DNA of 64,000 nucleotides. Source: Aquipseudomonas guryensis (lineage in GTDB: Bacteria; Pseudomonadota; Gammaproteobacteria; Pseudomonadales; Pseudomonadaceae). The first letter of the stretch is position 1, and each line of letters opens with the position of its first letter. Positions 42,601 through 49,622 of this stretch are shown here, piece by piece. Location: NCBI RefSeq assembly GCF_014164785.1, contig NZ_JACJFN010000006.1, positions 62,001 through 126,000 on the forward strand. Direction: 5' to 3'. The notes beneath the pieces are model-generated. The model was not told the origin of the DNA. It saw nothing but the letters and a program-made list of their open reading frames with translations, and searched no databases. The translations under genes and the position numbers were made by a program.

Positions 42601-44876
42601 ATCGGCTGCGACCAGTACAGGCTTCCGTCATCCAGATTGGCTTCCCAATGGCCCAGATGGGCGATGCGCTGGGACTCGTCCAGGCGCTGCAGCAAGGTCT
42701 GCCGGGCCTGTTCCTGCTGCTGACGCTCCAGGGTGGCGCCGACCCAGCGTGCAAACAGACGCAAGAATTCGCGCTCGGTCTGATCGAAAGGTGCCTCACG
42801 GCCTTGCGCTGCGCAGAAAGCCAGAGTGCCGAAAGGCTGGCCACCAACGCGGATGGCGATACCTATATAGGTCTCCAGCTGGAACAGGGGATAGCATGGG
42901 TGACGGGCATATTCGCTGTCGCCCATGTGGTCGATGGCCAGTACGTCGTCGCTTTGCAGGGCGATGCTGCAGTAGGTATCGCCAAGGCTGAAGCGCTGAC
43001 CATCCTCCAGGCTATCCGGCGGTGATACTTGGGCCAGTACCCGGTAGTCATCGCCCTCGATGCGGCTGATAAGGCCTAACGGGGTAGCGTAAAAATCGGC
43101 CCCCAGGCGCAGAGCTGCTCGCAGCTGCTGCTGGCTGTCCAAATGAGACAGGGCAGCAATCTCGTTGAGCGCACGCAGGGCCTTCTGCTGACGTTGCAAG
43201 CTCTGCTGGGTCTGCTGGCGCTGGATATCACGGCGCAATGCTTCGATCAGTTGGCCAAGGGTGGCCAGCAAGGGTTGCAGCTGCGCGGCAAAATCCTGGG
43301 GATAGCCGTCAGGGCGATTGGCCAGGCCGAGCATGCCGATAAACTGACCATTAGCAAATAAAGGCAGCCCGGCAAAGGACCGCAACTCCGGGTGCCCGGG
43401 GGGCAACCCACCGCGACGTGGATCAGCGGCGGGATCGTTACTGATAAGCGCCTGGCCGTCACGGATGACTCGGCCAAACAAGGTGTCCAGATTGCGAAAC
43501 TCCAGGCCCTGGGGCGCCTGCTGCGCATAGAAATCCGCACTGGCCTGATCCCAGGCGATATTGCTGATGGCATAGGTGCGCAGATAACGCTGCTGCTGGT
43601 CGTCGAGCAGAATCTCGCCAATAAAGCCGAACTGGCTGGCACTCAGTTCCAGGATGCGGACCAGCAGAGCATCGAAGCTCTCACGCTGATTATCGGCCTG
43701 GATATAGGCGGCCTGGGCCTCGGCAATCAACGCCAGCAGCTGGCGCGCCTGCTCGCTCTCGCGATGGCGCTCCTGCAGCCTGGCCTGATGCCCTAGCATC
43801 AGCTTGCGAGTGCTCGCGCGGGTGGCCCAGAGCAGCAGCAAAAGCAGGCTCAGGGCGCCCAGCCAGGCCAGCGCCCATTTGCCCACCAGCTGTTTTTTCT
43901 CGTACTGGTGACGCTGATACAGAGGGCTGATATCACGCCACAGCAAGGCCACCGCCTGTAGATCTGCAGCTGTACCCGGCACCTGTCCATAGCTGGGCAA
44001 GACGACCTGGTTGAGCAGATAGTAACGGCCCCGGTCTTCCAGCAGACGAATACTGTCGCCTGCCTCGGCAGCCGGTAGCAAACCGCTGGTTTGCCAACGC
44101 TCGGCCTGGGGGCGCGAGGCCCTGGCCAGGCGCCAGGTATTCGCGGACAAATCCAGGCCACGTAACGACTCGCCGCTGCGCACAGGCTCTAGAACAGACT
44201 GCCCCAAGCGCAGGGCGATACCCGCATCCAGCTCATGATCGAGCTCCTGCAGGTTGTCGAGCACCTCGAGTACCACTTCCAGCGCACCGATGGTACGCAC
44301 GCCCTGCTCGTCGTCGAGCTGCACCGGGCTGATGGCGCGTACCCCGGAGCTGCGCGTCCCCAGAGTGAGGCCAGCACGGGCCTGACCGCCAGCCATGACG
44401 TCGCGCAGCATAGGCCGTTGGCTCAATTGCAGGTCGCCGAAGGCATTCGGATTGTGTACTCGCAACAGCACCTGCCCCTCGCGTCCCAGGTGTACATAGA
44501 GGCGGAAGGGATGCTTATCCTGAAGAATGCGCCAGCGAGGCAGCAGACGGATATAGAGCTGATCGCGAATCTGTCGATAGCTGGGATGCTGCGCGCTCAG
44601 CCCCTGGGTTTGCAGAACCAGAGCCTGGCGGACCAGGTCCACCAGCAAAGTGTCGGCAGCTAGGCTTTCGGCCAGCAGCAGTGCCTCGGCATTCTGCCGT
44701 TGTTGCGAACTGAGCAGAGCCAGACGTTGCAGCTCGCTCTGGCTGTCCAGCTGCAGTTGCCAGAGGCTTTCGCGCTCGACCAAAGCACGCCAAGCAAGGC
44801 CGACAAAGAGCAAGGTTAGGCCGAGGCTACCAAACAAAATAATGGCGCGAATGGTGGTGGAACTGTTCCGACCCAT
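39672..44876 (-). CDS. Giant multi-PAS/GAF sensor histidine kinase (1,734 residues)
   Basis: A membrane kinase with a very long sensor array. TM1 is about residues 10-30; a periplasmic domain of about 310 residues has a Cache/CHASE-like look (HPFRLYVHLGREGQVLLRVHN); TM2 is about 337-353. A GAF follows (about 395-545), a second GAF (about 565-720), and then six PAS domains starting near 735, 855, 987, 1128, 1260 and 1385. HisKA carries His1519 and HATPase_c runs to the end. There is no receiver or HPT. Several PAS units have PAC-type ends (VHPDDL, DISDRK, DISERKRIEQ). The start ATG at 44876 is preceded by AAGAG. The ligands are unknown; the PAS units could bind heme or flavin, but none shows a decisive cofactor motif. 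Confidence 0.92.
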   Translation of the reverse strand: MGRNSSTTIRAIILFGSLGLTLLFVGLAWRALVERESLWQLQLDSQSELQRLALLSSQQRQNAEALLLAESLAADTLLVDLVRQALVLQTQGLSAQHPSYRQIRDQLYIRLLPRWRILQDKHPFRLYVHLGREGQVLLRVHNPNAFGDLQLSQRPMLRDVMAGGQARAGLTLGTRSSGVRAISPVQLDDEQGVRTIGALEVVLEVLDNLQELDHELDAGIALRLGQSVLEPVRSGESLRGLDLSANTWRLARASRPQAERWQTSGLLPAAEAGDSIRLLEDRGRYYLLNQVVLPSYGQVPGTAADLQAVALLWRDISPLYQRHQYEKKQLVGKWALAWLGALSLLLLLLWATRASTRKLMLGHQARLQERHRESEQARQLLALIAEAQAAYIQADNQRESFDALLVRILELSASQFGFIGEILLDDQQQRYLRTYAISNIAWDQASADFYAQQAPQGLEFRNLDTLFGRVIRDGQALISNDPAADPRRGGLPPGHPELRSFAGLPLFANGQFIGMLGLANRPDGYPQDFAAQLQPLLATLGQLIEALRRDIQRQQTQQSLQRQQKALRALNEIAALSHLDSQQQLRAALRLGADFYATPLGLISRIEGDDYRVLAQVSPPDSLEDGQRFSLGDTYCSIALQSDDVLAIDHMGDSEYARHPCYPLFQLETYIGIAIRVGGQPFGTLAFCAAQGREAPFDQTEREFLRLFARWVGATLERQQQEQARQTLLQRLDESQRIAHLGHWEANLDDGSLYWSQPIYDIFGYDPQEFVPSLTSFKRCVHPDDLVLIEASEARVLQGGEYDVRHRIVRPNGEVRWVQELARLQPDHDGRLVRLIGTVQDVTEQACAEEALKAQRERLVSIIEGTHVGTWEWNVQTGAAVFNERWAEIIGYQLSELGSIDISTWATFCHPDDLARSNEHLQVHFRGEAPYYDCQCRMRHKAGNWVWVHTRGRVVSRTSDGQPLMMYGTHADVSEMRQQQEAVREARAFLQAVLDSATGVSIIATDPDGLINLFNTGAERLLGYRAEEVIGQHSPALFHLAEEVDRRGQRLTQQLGRPISGFEVFIHHARSGEPETRQWTYQCKDGRQRRVNLTVSAMFDGAGRISGFLGIASDISELQQANRALQKSESRFRGLVANLPGLVYRCENDVEWTMRYMSDEIANLTGYPASDFINNKVRTFSSIVHPDDLHLTYQSLVAIERKESFELTYRLQHANGHSVWVREKGRGEYDQDGHLLWVSGFIWDISDRKTAEDALLVSQQRFSNAFNTAPQGMALVSLDGRWLEVNDALCNMLGYSREILLQLDFQRLTHPDDLQGDLHLLDQLLAGAINSYQLEKRYLDSQGRIIWILLSVSLVRDAQGQPLHFVSQIQNFSERVEAERAVREREDYLRTLLDNVIDAIVTIDEQGLIETFNQAAERVFGYPASEVQGRNVRMLMPEPDHSSHDEYLQAYRQSGVARLIGTVRELLGQRKNGEQFTLELAVSQITHQGQCRFIAVIRDISERKRIEQMKNEFVSTVSHELRTPLTSIAGSLGLINGGALGEVPAAMQQMLQIAHINSLSLSALINDLLDMEKLLAGKMRFELREQPLWSLLGEAVQHNQPYADQHQVHLALSTVPVACLVRVDNQRLAQVLANLLSNAAKFSPPGSTVNVDTMIRDGWVRVSVHDQGVGIPEAFKARIFSKFSQADASDSRSKGGTGLGLAISKELIERMGGQIGFDSREGQGSTFWFDLPLE

Positions 44877-44905
44877 GGTTGGCTCTTTCTGGCCTTTTAC
44901 TGCGT

Positions 44906-46033
44906 TTAACTCAATCCAGCTAAGCGGCGCAAACGTGCCAGCTTGGCGCTATCGGGCTGCGGTCCCAGCTCGCTGGCAGCCAGATGCATGACAATCGCTT
45001 CACGCTTGGTGTTGATTGTCGGTAGAGCATAGCAAGCACCGATCAGCTCCCGCAGTGGATTAGGTAAGCGCCAGTGGATTTTCAGGCGCGCAGCAACCTC
45101 ACTGCTGGCGCCACTCAAGGCTTGGCTGAGTTCCTCCAGGCTCAGCGTGTGACCACTGTTGCGCCAGCGCTGGGCCTGCTGGAGCACACACAACTCCCCC
45201 ATACGATGCAACAGTGCCGCACTGTGCAGCGGCGCGGGATCAAGCCTGCAGGCAGCAGCCAGTTCCGCTAGGCGCTGACAAAGAACCTGGATCTGTTCAT
45301 AGGCTGCCATGGCCTGAAGTTGGAGTTCGGCGTCTTCCAGCTCGGCTGCCGGATTCAGCGCCAGCCCCAGGGCAATATTCAGACTGGTGCCCGCGCCCAG
45401 GGTCTGCAGGGCCTGAGTCAAACTCAGGCACACCTCACCGCCACTGCTGTACTGGGCGCTGTTGGCTGCGGCCAGCAGTCGTGCCGTGATGGCCGGTTCA
45501 TCACGCCCCAGATTATGCAGCTGACGCAAATCGGCGGGCTGCCGGCCGAGCGCCCTGAGCTTGTCCAGAGTGCCTGCCTGCAGCGGCATATCCAGTTCGT
45601 CAGCGGCCTGGCTACTGAGAAATTCACTGAAGTTGCTGGCCAGCGAGCTGCTCGCAGGGAAACTCAGGTCAGCAGAAGGTAGTAGCCGATTGAGGCAATC
45701 GAGCACCTTGGGCATTTGGAATGGCTTGCTGATAAAGGCATTGATACGCAACGAGCGCACCTCCAGCACGCTGTCGCGATCGGCACGCCCGGTGATCATC
45801 ACTAGGGGAATCTGGCTGTCCTGCTTGCGGATCTGCTCCAGCAATCGGGTGCCGGGGCCGTCGGGAAGATTCCAGTCACAAATCACCAGATCGGCTGATT
45901 GCCGCTGCCACTCCGCCAAGGCGGCGCTGACACTAACCTGGCAACTGATCTGCGCCTGAGGACGCAAACTATGAACAATCTGCCGCAACAGATCGGCAAT
46001 CCAGGCATCGTCTTCAAGAATTATCACACGCAT
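44906..46033 (-). CDS. Response regulator with HDOD output domain
   Basis: A 375-residue cytosolic regulator and first gene of the operon. The receiver (about 1-120) has EDD (7-9), Asp53 (LVICDWNLPDGPG) and Lys in ISKPFQM. The remainder (about 150-350) is an HDOD-type helical domain: LRQLHNLGRDEPAITARLLAAANSA, LTQALQTLGAGTSLNIALGLAL and SAALLHRMGELCVL. It lacks the HD catalytic dyad, as HDOD domains do. HDOD regulators are typically signalling scaffolds. The giant kinase follows after 29 nt. Confidence 0.9.
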   Translation of the reverse strand: MRVIILEDDAWIADLLRQIVHSLRPQAQISCQVSVSAALAEWQRQSADLVICDWNLPDGPGTRLLEQIRKQDSQIPLVMITGRADRDSVLEVRSLRINAFISKPFQMPKVLDCLNRLLPSADLSFPASSSLASNFSEFLSSQAADELDMPLQAGTLDKLRALGRQPADLRQLHNLGRDEPAITARLLAAANSAQYSSGGEVCLSLTQALQTLGAGTSLNIALGLALNPAAELEDAELQLQAMAAYEQIQVLCQRLAELAAACRLDPAPLHSAALLHRMGELCVLQQAQRWRNSGHTLSLEELSQALSGASSEVAARLKIHWRLPNPLRELIGACYALPTINTKREAIVMHLAASELGPQPDSAKLARLRRLAGLS

Positions 46034-46203
46034 GCAGTACCCCTACTGGCTCAGCCTAGAAGAAGTACACACTATTACGTGGGTAGAGGCCATCACAGGA
46101 ACAGAAGAATCCCCCCGTAAACACATTCAGCACCGCAACGCGGGATTGAATCAGCCTGTAGGGTGTGCGGGGTACCTATGGGGCATTCACCAGTACAAAA
46201 ACG

Positions 46204-46228
46204 CGAAGCCCCGCATGGCGGGGCTTCG
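46204..46228 (-). terminator. Intrinsic terminator of tRNA-Ser
   Basis: An 11-bp stem cgaagccccgc / gcggggcttcg with a 3-nt loop, 10 nt past the CCA end of tRNA-Ser; the minus strand continues with CGTTTTTG. Confidence 0.88.
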
Positions 46229-46238
46229 GTGATAAATA

Positions 46239-46328
46239 TGGCGGAAGCGGTGAGATTCGAACTCACGGAAGAGTTTCCCCTTCGACGGTTTTCAAGACCG
46301 TTGCATTCAACCGCTCTGCCACGCTTCC
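46239..46328 (-). tRNA. tRNA-Ser (TGA)
   Basis: A 90-nt class II tRNA with a long variable arm and encoded CCA. Acceptor GGAAGCG pairs with CGCTTCC, the anticodon TGA is at 46292-46294, and the T-loop is GTTCGAATC. Discriminator G fits serine identity. Confidence 0.96.
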
Positions 46329-46463
46329 GGCGCTTGCTGCGGGCGGCAATCTTACCGGAACGCAACACACTGTCAAACTCTCGTAATTGGCAGACTATCG
46401 CGGTCTGTTATGATCGACTTGACTGCGGTCACGGACCCAACTTGTCACTACAGGAGTGTTGTC

Positions 46464-47132
46464 ATGCACGAACAAGATTACGCGCTCAGCCATGCGCAGG
46501 TCGACCAGCAGGAAGTCAGCAAAGTCCTGCGCAATACCTATGGCCTGCTGGCCCTGACCCTGGCCTTCAGCGGCCTGGTTGCTTACTTCGCCCAGCAGAT
46601 GAACCTGCCCTACCCCAACATCTTTGTGGTGCTGATCGGCTTCTACGGCCTGTTCTTCCTCACCATGAAGCTGCGCAATTCGGCCTGGGGCCTGCTGTCG
46701 ACCTTCGCCCTGACCGGCTTCATGGGTTACACCCTGGGCCCGATCCTCAACCGCTACCTGGGCATGAGTGGCGGCGGTGAAGTCATCAGCTCGGCCTTCG
46801 CCATGACCGCTCTGGTGTTCTTCGGCCTGTCGGCCTACGTGCTGACCACCCGCAAGGACATGAGTTTCCTCGGCGGTTTCATCACCGCGGGCTTCTTCGT
46901 CCTGCTGGGCGCCACGCTGGCCAGCTTCTTCTTCCAGATCAGCGGCCTGCAACTGGCGATCAGCGCCGGCTTCGTGCTGTTCTCCTCGGCCTGCATCCTG
47001 TTCCAGACCAGCGCGATCATCCACGGCGGTGAACGCAACTACATCATGGCTACCATCAGTCTGTATGTATCGATCTACAACCTGTTCGTCAGCCTGCTGC
47101 AGATCTTCGGCATCATGGGCAGCGACGACTAA
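46464..47132 (+). CDS. Bax inhibitor-1/YccA family membrane protein
   Basis: A 222-residue protein with seven hydrophobic segments and the BI-1 family pattern (LRNTYGLLALTLAFSGLVAYF, FALTGFMGYTLGPIL, ISLYVSIYNLFVSLLQI and an acidic end SDD). YccA in E. coli modulates FtsH; some BI-1 members are calcium leak channels. An AGGAG at 46452 supports the ATG at 46464. Position before tusDCBE matches PA2604. Confidence 0.93.
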   Translation: MHEQDYALSHAQVDQQEVSKVLRNTYGLLALTLAFSGLVAYFAQQMNLPYPNIFVVLIGFYGLFFLTMKLRNSAWGLLSTFALTGFMGYTLGPILNRYLGMSGGGEVISSAFAMTALVFFGLSAYVLTTRKDMSFLGGFITAGFFVLLGATLASFFFQISGLQLAISAGFVLFSSACILFQTSAIIHGGERNYIMATISLYVSIYNLFVSLLQIFGIMGSDD

Positions 47133-47150
47133 GTTGCTTCTGCTGCACAG

Positions 47151-47173
47151 AAGCCCGCTTCGGCGGGCTTTTT
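47151..47173 (+). terminator. Intrinsic terminator after the BI-1 gene
   Basis: Stem aagcccgc / gcgggctt with a ttcg tetraloop, followed by ttt. It lies 18 nt past the stop codon. Confidence 0.9.
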
Positions 47174-47241
47174 CATGCCTGTACAAGCATCTGCAGCGTT
47201 CTGCCTTTATCATGACGGCAGAGTGTTATCGCGGGATTGTC

Positions 47242-47634
47242 ATGAAGTTTGCCATTGCCCTGTTCGCCCCGGCCCACCTGCCCTCCTCACGCCGCGCCCT
47301 GCGCTTTGCCGAGGCGGCGCTTGCGGGCGGGCATGAGATCGTGCGCCTGTTCTTCTATCAGGACGGCGTGCACAGCGCCTCGGCCAATACGGTGAATGCC
47401 CAGGACGAAGTGGATCTGCCGGCCGAGTGGCGCGCCTTCGTCGAACAACAAGGGCTGGATGCCGTGGTGTGCATTGCTGCCGCCCTGCGCCGTGGCGTGC
47501 TCAACGAGGAAGAAGCGCAGCGCTACCAGAAGCCGGCCGCCAATCTCTGCGCGCACTGGGAGCTGTCGGGACTGGGTCAGCTGCACGAAGCCAACCAACT
47601 GGCCGACCGCCTGATCTGCTTCGGAGGCCACTGA
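47242..47634 (+). CDS. tusD: Sulfurtransferase complex subunit TusD
   Basis: A 130-residue DsrE-family protein. TusBCD passes sulfur from TusA to TusE for 2-thiouridine formation at tRNA position 34. The acceptor cysteine sits in LDAVVCIAAALRRG. The longer frame to 47029 is a shadow of the BI-1 gene; the ATG at 47242 starts MKFAIALFAPAH, typical of TusD. Its stop overlaps the tusC start (TGATG). Confidence 0.95.
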   Translation: MKFAIALFAPAHLPSSRRALRFAEAALAGGHEIVRLFFYQDGVHSASANTVNAQDEVDLPAEWRAFVEQQGLDAVVCIAAALRRGVLNEEEAQRYQKPAANLCAHWELSGLGQLHEANQLADRLICFGGH

Positions 47635-47993
47635 TGAGCAAATCCCTATTGATCATCAGTCGCCAGGCCCCCTGGGCCGGCCCCAGCGCCCGCGAAGCAC
47701 TGGACATAGCCCTGGCTGGTGGTGCCTTCGATCTGCCGCTGGGTTTGCTGTTTCTCGATGACGGGGTGTTCCAACTCCTGCCGCAGCAGCAACCCGCCGC
47801 TCTGCAGCAGAAGGATCTGACCGCCAATCTGCAGGCCCTGCCGATGTTCGGCGTCGAATCGCTGTATGTCGCCAGCCGCAGCCTCAGCGAACGTGGCCTC
47901 AGTGAACAGCCCCTGGTATTGCCGGTGGAGCAGCTCGACGACAGCCAATTGACCCTGCTTATCGACCGCTACGACCAAGTGATCACGATCTGA
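47634..47993 (+). CDS. tusC: Sulfurtransferase complex subunit TusC
   Basis: A 119-residue DsrF-like subunit of the TusBCD heterohexamer. It starts MSKSLLIISRQAPWAG and has the family LDDGVFQLL. The ATG overlaps the tusD stop and its stop overlaps tusB in the same TGATG manner, giving fixed stoichiometry. No conserved cysteine is needed in this subunit. Confidence 0.95.
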   Translation: MSKSLLIISRQAPWAGPSAREALDIALAGGAFDLPLGLLFLDDGVFQLLPQQQPAALQQKDLTANLQALPMFGVESLYVASRSLSERGLSEQPLVLPVEQLDDSQLTLLIDRYDQVITI

Positions 47994-48292
47994 TGGCCAC
48001 CCTGCACCTGCTTTCCCATTCGCCCTTCAGCGACAGCCGTTTCGCCAGTTGCCTGCGCCTGCTTGGCCCGCAGGACGGCCTGCTGCTCAGCGGTGACGCC
48101 GTGTATGCCCTACAGCCCAACACCGTTCAACTGCAGGCCTTGCAGCTGATGCCGGAAAGCATCGCCCTGTACGCCCTCGACGAAGACCTGCAAGCGCGCC
48201 ATCTACAAGTGCCAGACCGCGCCCAGGCAGTCGATTACCCCGCCTTTGTCGAGCTGTGCACCACCTACGCCAAGGTCAACAGCTGGCTATGA
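47993..48292 (+). CDS. tusB: Sulfurtransferase complex subunit TusB
   Basis: A 99-residue DsrH-like subunit: MATLHLLSHSPFSDSRF, LLLSGDAVYAL and the C-terminal CTTYAKVNSWL are typical. It is one-base coupled to tusC and overlaps tusE as ATGA. Confidence 0.94.
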   Translation: MATLHLLSHSPFSDSRFASCLRLLGPQDGLLLSGDAVYALQPNTVQLQALQLMPESIALYALDEDLQARHLQVPDRAQAVDYPAFVELCTTYAKVNSWL

Positions 48293-48624
48293 GCAACCTG
48301 ATCGTCGATGGCCGCAGCATCGCCTTGGACAAGGATGGCTACCTGGCCGAGCTGGACGACTGGTCGCCCGCTGCCGCCGAGGCTCTAGCTACCGCTGAAG
48401 ACCTGCAGCTGAGTGCCGAACACTGGGAAATCCTCGAGCTGCTGCGCGCCTTCTACGCCGAGTTCCAGCTGTCGCCGGCCACCCGCCCGCTGATCAAGTA
48501 TGTGGCCCTCAAGCTCGGTCCGGAAAAGGGCAACAGCTTGCACCTCAACCGCCTGTTCAAGGGCACGCCCGCCAAGCTCGCCGCCAAGCTGGCTGGCCTG
48601 CCAAAACCGACCAACTGCCTGTGA
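48289..48624 (+). CDS. tusE: Sulfur relay protein TusE (DsrC-like)
   Basis: A 111-residue DsrC/TusE protein that accepts persulfide from TusBCD and hands it to MnmA. The DsrC signature LDKDGYLAELDDWSPAAAEALA, HWEILELLRAFYAEFQLSPATRPL and the penultimate cysteine in PTNCL are present; only that one C-terminal Cys exists, as in TusE rather than sulfite-reductase DsrC. Its ATG overlaps the tusB stop. Confidence 0.95.
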   Translation: MSNLIVDGRSIALDKDGYLAELDDWSPAAAEALATAEDLQLSAEHWEILELLRAFYAEFQLSPATRPLIKYVALKLGPEKGNSLHLNRLFKGTPAKLAAKLAGLPKPTNCL

Positions 48625-48635
48625 AAGTAGCGCCC

Positions 48636-49622
48636 ATGATTCTCGTAGCTCCCCCGGAACATCCTTTCGCCCAGTTCGTGCGCATCCTCGGCAAGGGCAA
48701 GCGCGGCGCGCGCAACATGAGCCGCGAGGAAGCCCGCGAAGCCATGGGCCTACTGCTCGACGACAAGGTCGAGGACACCCAGCTCGGTGCCTTTCTCATG
48801 CTGCTGCGACACAAGGAGGAAAGCGCCGAGGAACTGGCCGGTTTCACCGAGGCCCTACGTGAACGTCTGGTGACGCCGCCGATTGCAGTCGACCTGGACT
48901 GGCCCAGCTATGCCGGTAAGAAGCGCCACCTGCCCTGGTTCCTCCTGGCCGTCAAAGCCCTGGCCGCCAGCGGCGTGCGCATCCATCTGCACGGCGGCGG
49001 CGCGCACACCGCCGGACGCCTGTACAGCGAGCAGCTGCTGGAATCGCTCGCCATCCCGATCTGCCAGTCGTGGGAAGAAGTGGCCGAGAATCTGGATCGC
49101 CACAACCTGGCCTTCACCCCGCTGGGCGCCTGGGCGCCACAGTTGCAACGGATGATCGACCTGCGCAACACCCTCGGCCTGCGCTCGCCGATTCACTCGC
49201 TGGCACGCATCCTCAACCCACTCGGGGCGCGTTGCGTGATGCAGAGCATCTTCCATCCCGGCTACCAGGCCACGCACCGCGAGGCCAGCCAGTTGCTCGG
49301 CGACACAGCCATCGTGATCAAGGGCGAAGGTGGTGAGATCGAGGTCAACCCGGACGGCCAATGCCACTTGTACGGCACCGCCGGTGGCGAGAACTGGGAC
49401 GAGGAGTGGCCGGCGCTGTCCGCCCAGCGCCACGTCAAGCCAGAGCAGCTTGACCCGGCACATCTGCTGGCCTTCTGGAATGGCGAGGCGGAAGACGCCT
49501 ATGGCCGCCTGGCGGTGCTCAGCACCATTGCCCTGGGTTTACGCGCTCTGGGCGAGCCGAGCGAGAGCGCACTCGCCCGTGCGCAGAGAGTCTGGGACAC
49601 GCGCCTTCAAACGTCCGCCTGA
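48636..49622 (+). CDS. YbiB-like glycosyltransferase-fold protein (anthranilate phosphoribosyltransferase family)
   Basis: A 328-residue protein of the TrpD2/YbiB branch: AQFVRILGKGKRGARNMSREEA, EDTQLGAFLMLLRHKEES, HLHGGGAHTAGRL, and a phosphoribosyltransferase-like fold. YbiB binds nucleic acid and does not make anthranilate intermediates. A GTG at 48621 overlapping the tusE stop (GTGA) is an alternative start; neither start has a strong ribosome site. The 3' end overlaps the convergent cysG by 16 nt. It follows tusE as in other Pseudomonas. Confidence 0.88.
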   Translation: MILVAPPEHPFAQFVRILGKGKRGARNMSREEAREAMGLLLDDKVEDTQLGAFLMLLRHKEESAEELAGFTEALRERLVTPPIAVDLDWPSYAGKKRHLPWFLLAVKALAASGVRIHLHGGGAHTAGRLYSEQLLESLAIPICQSWEEVAENLDRHNLAFTPLGAWAPQLQRMIDLRNTLGLRSPIHSLARILNPLGARCVMQSIFHPGYQATHREASQLLGDTAIVIKGEGGEIEVNPDGQCHLYGTAGGENWDEEWPALSAQRHVKPEQLDPAHLLAFWNGEAEDAYGRLAVLSTIALGLRALGEPSESALARAQRVWDTRLQTSA

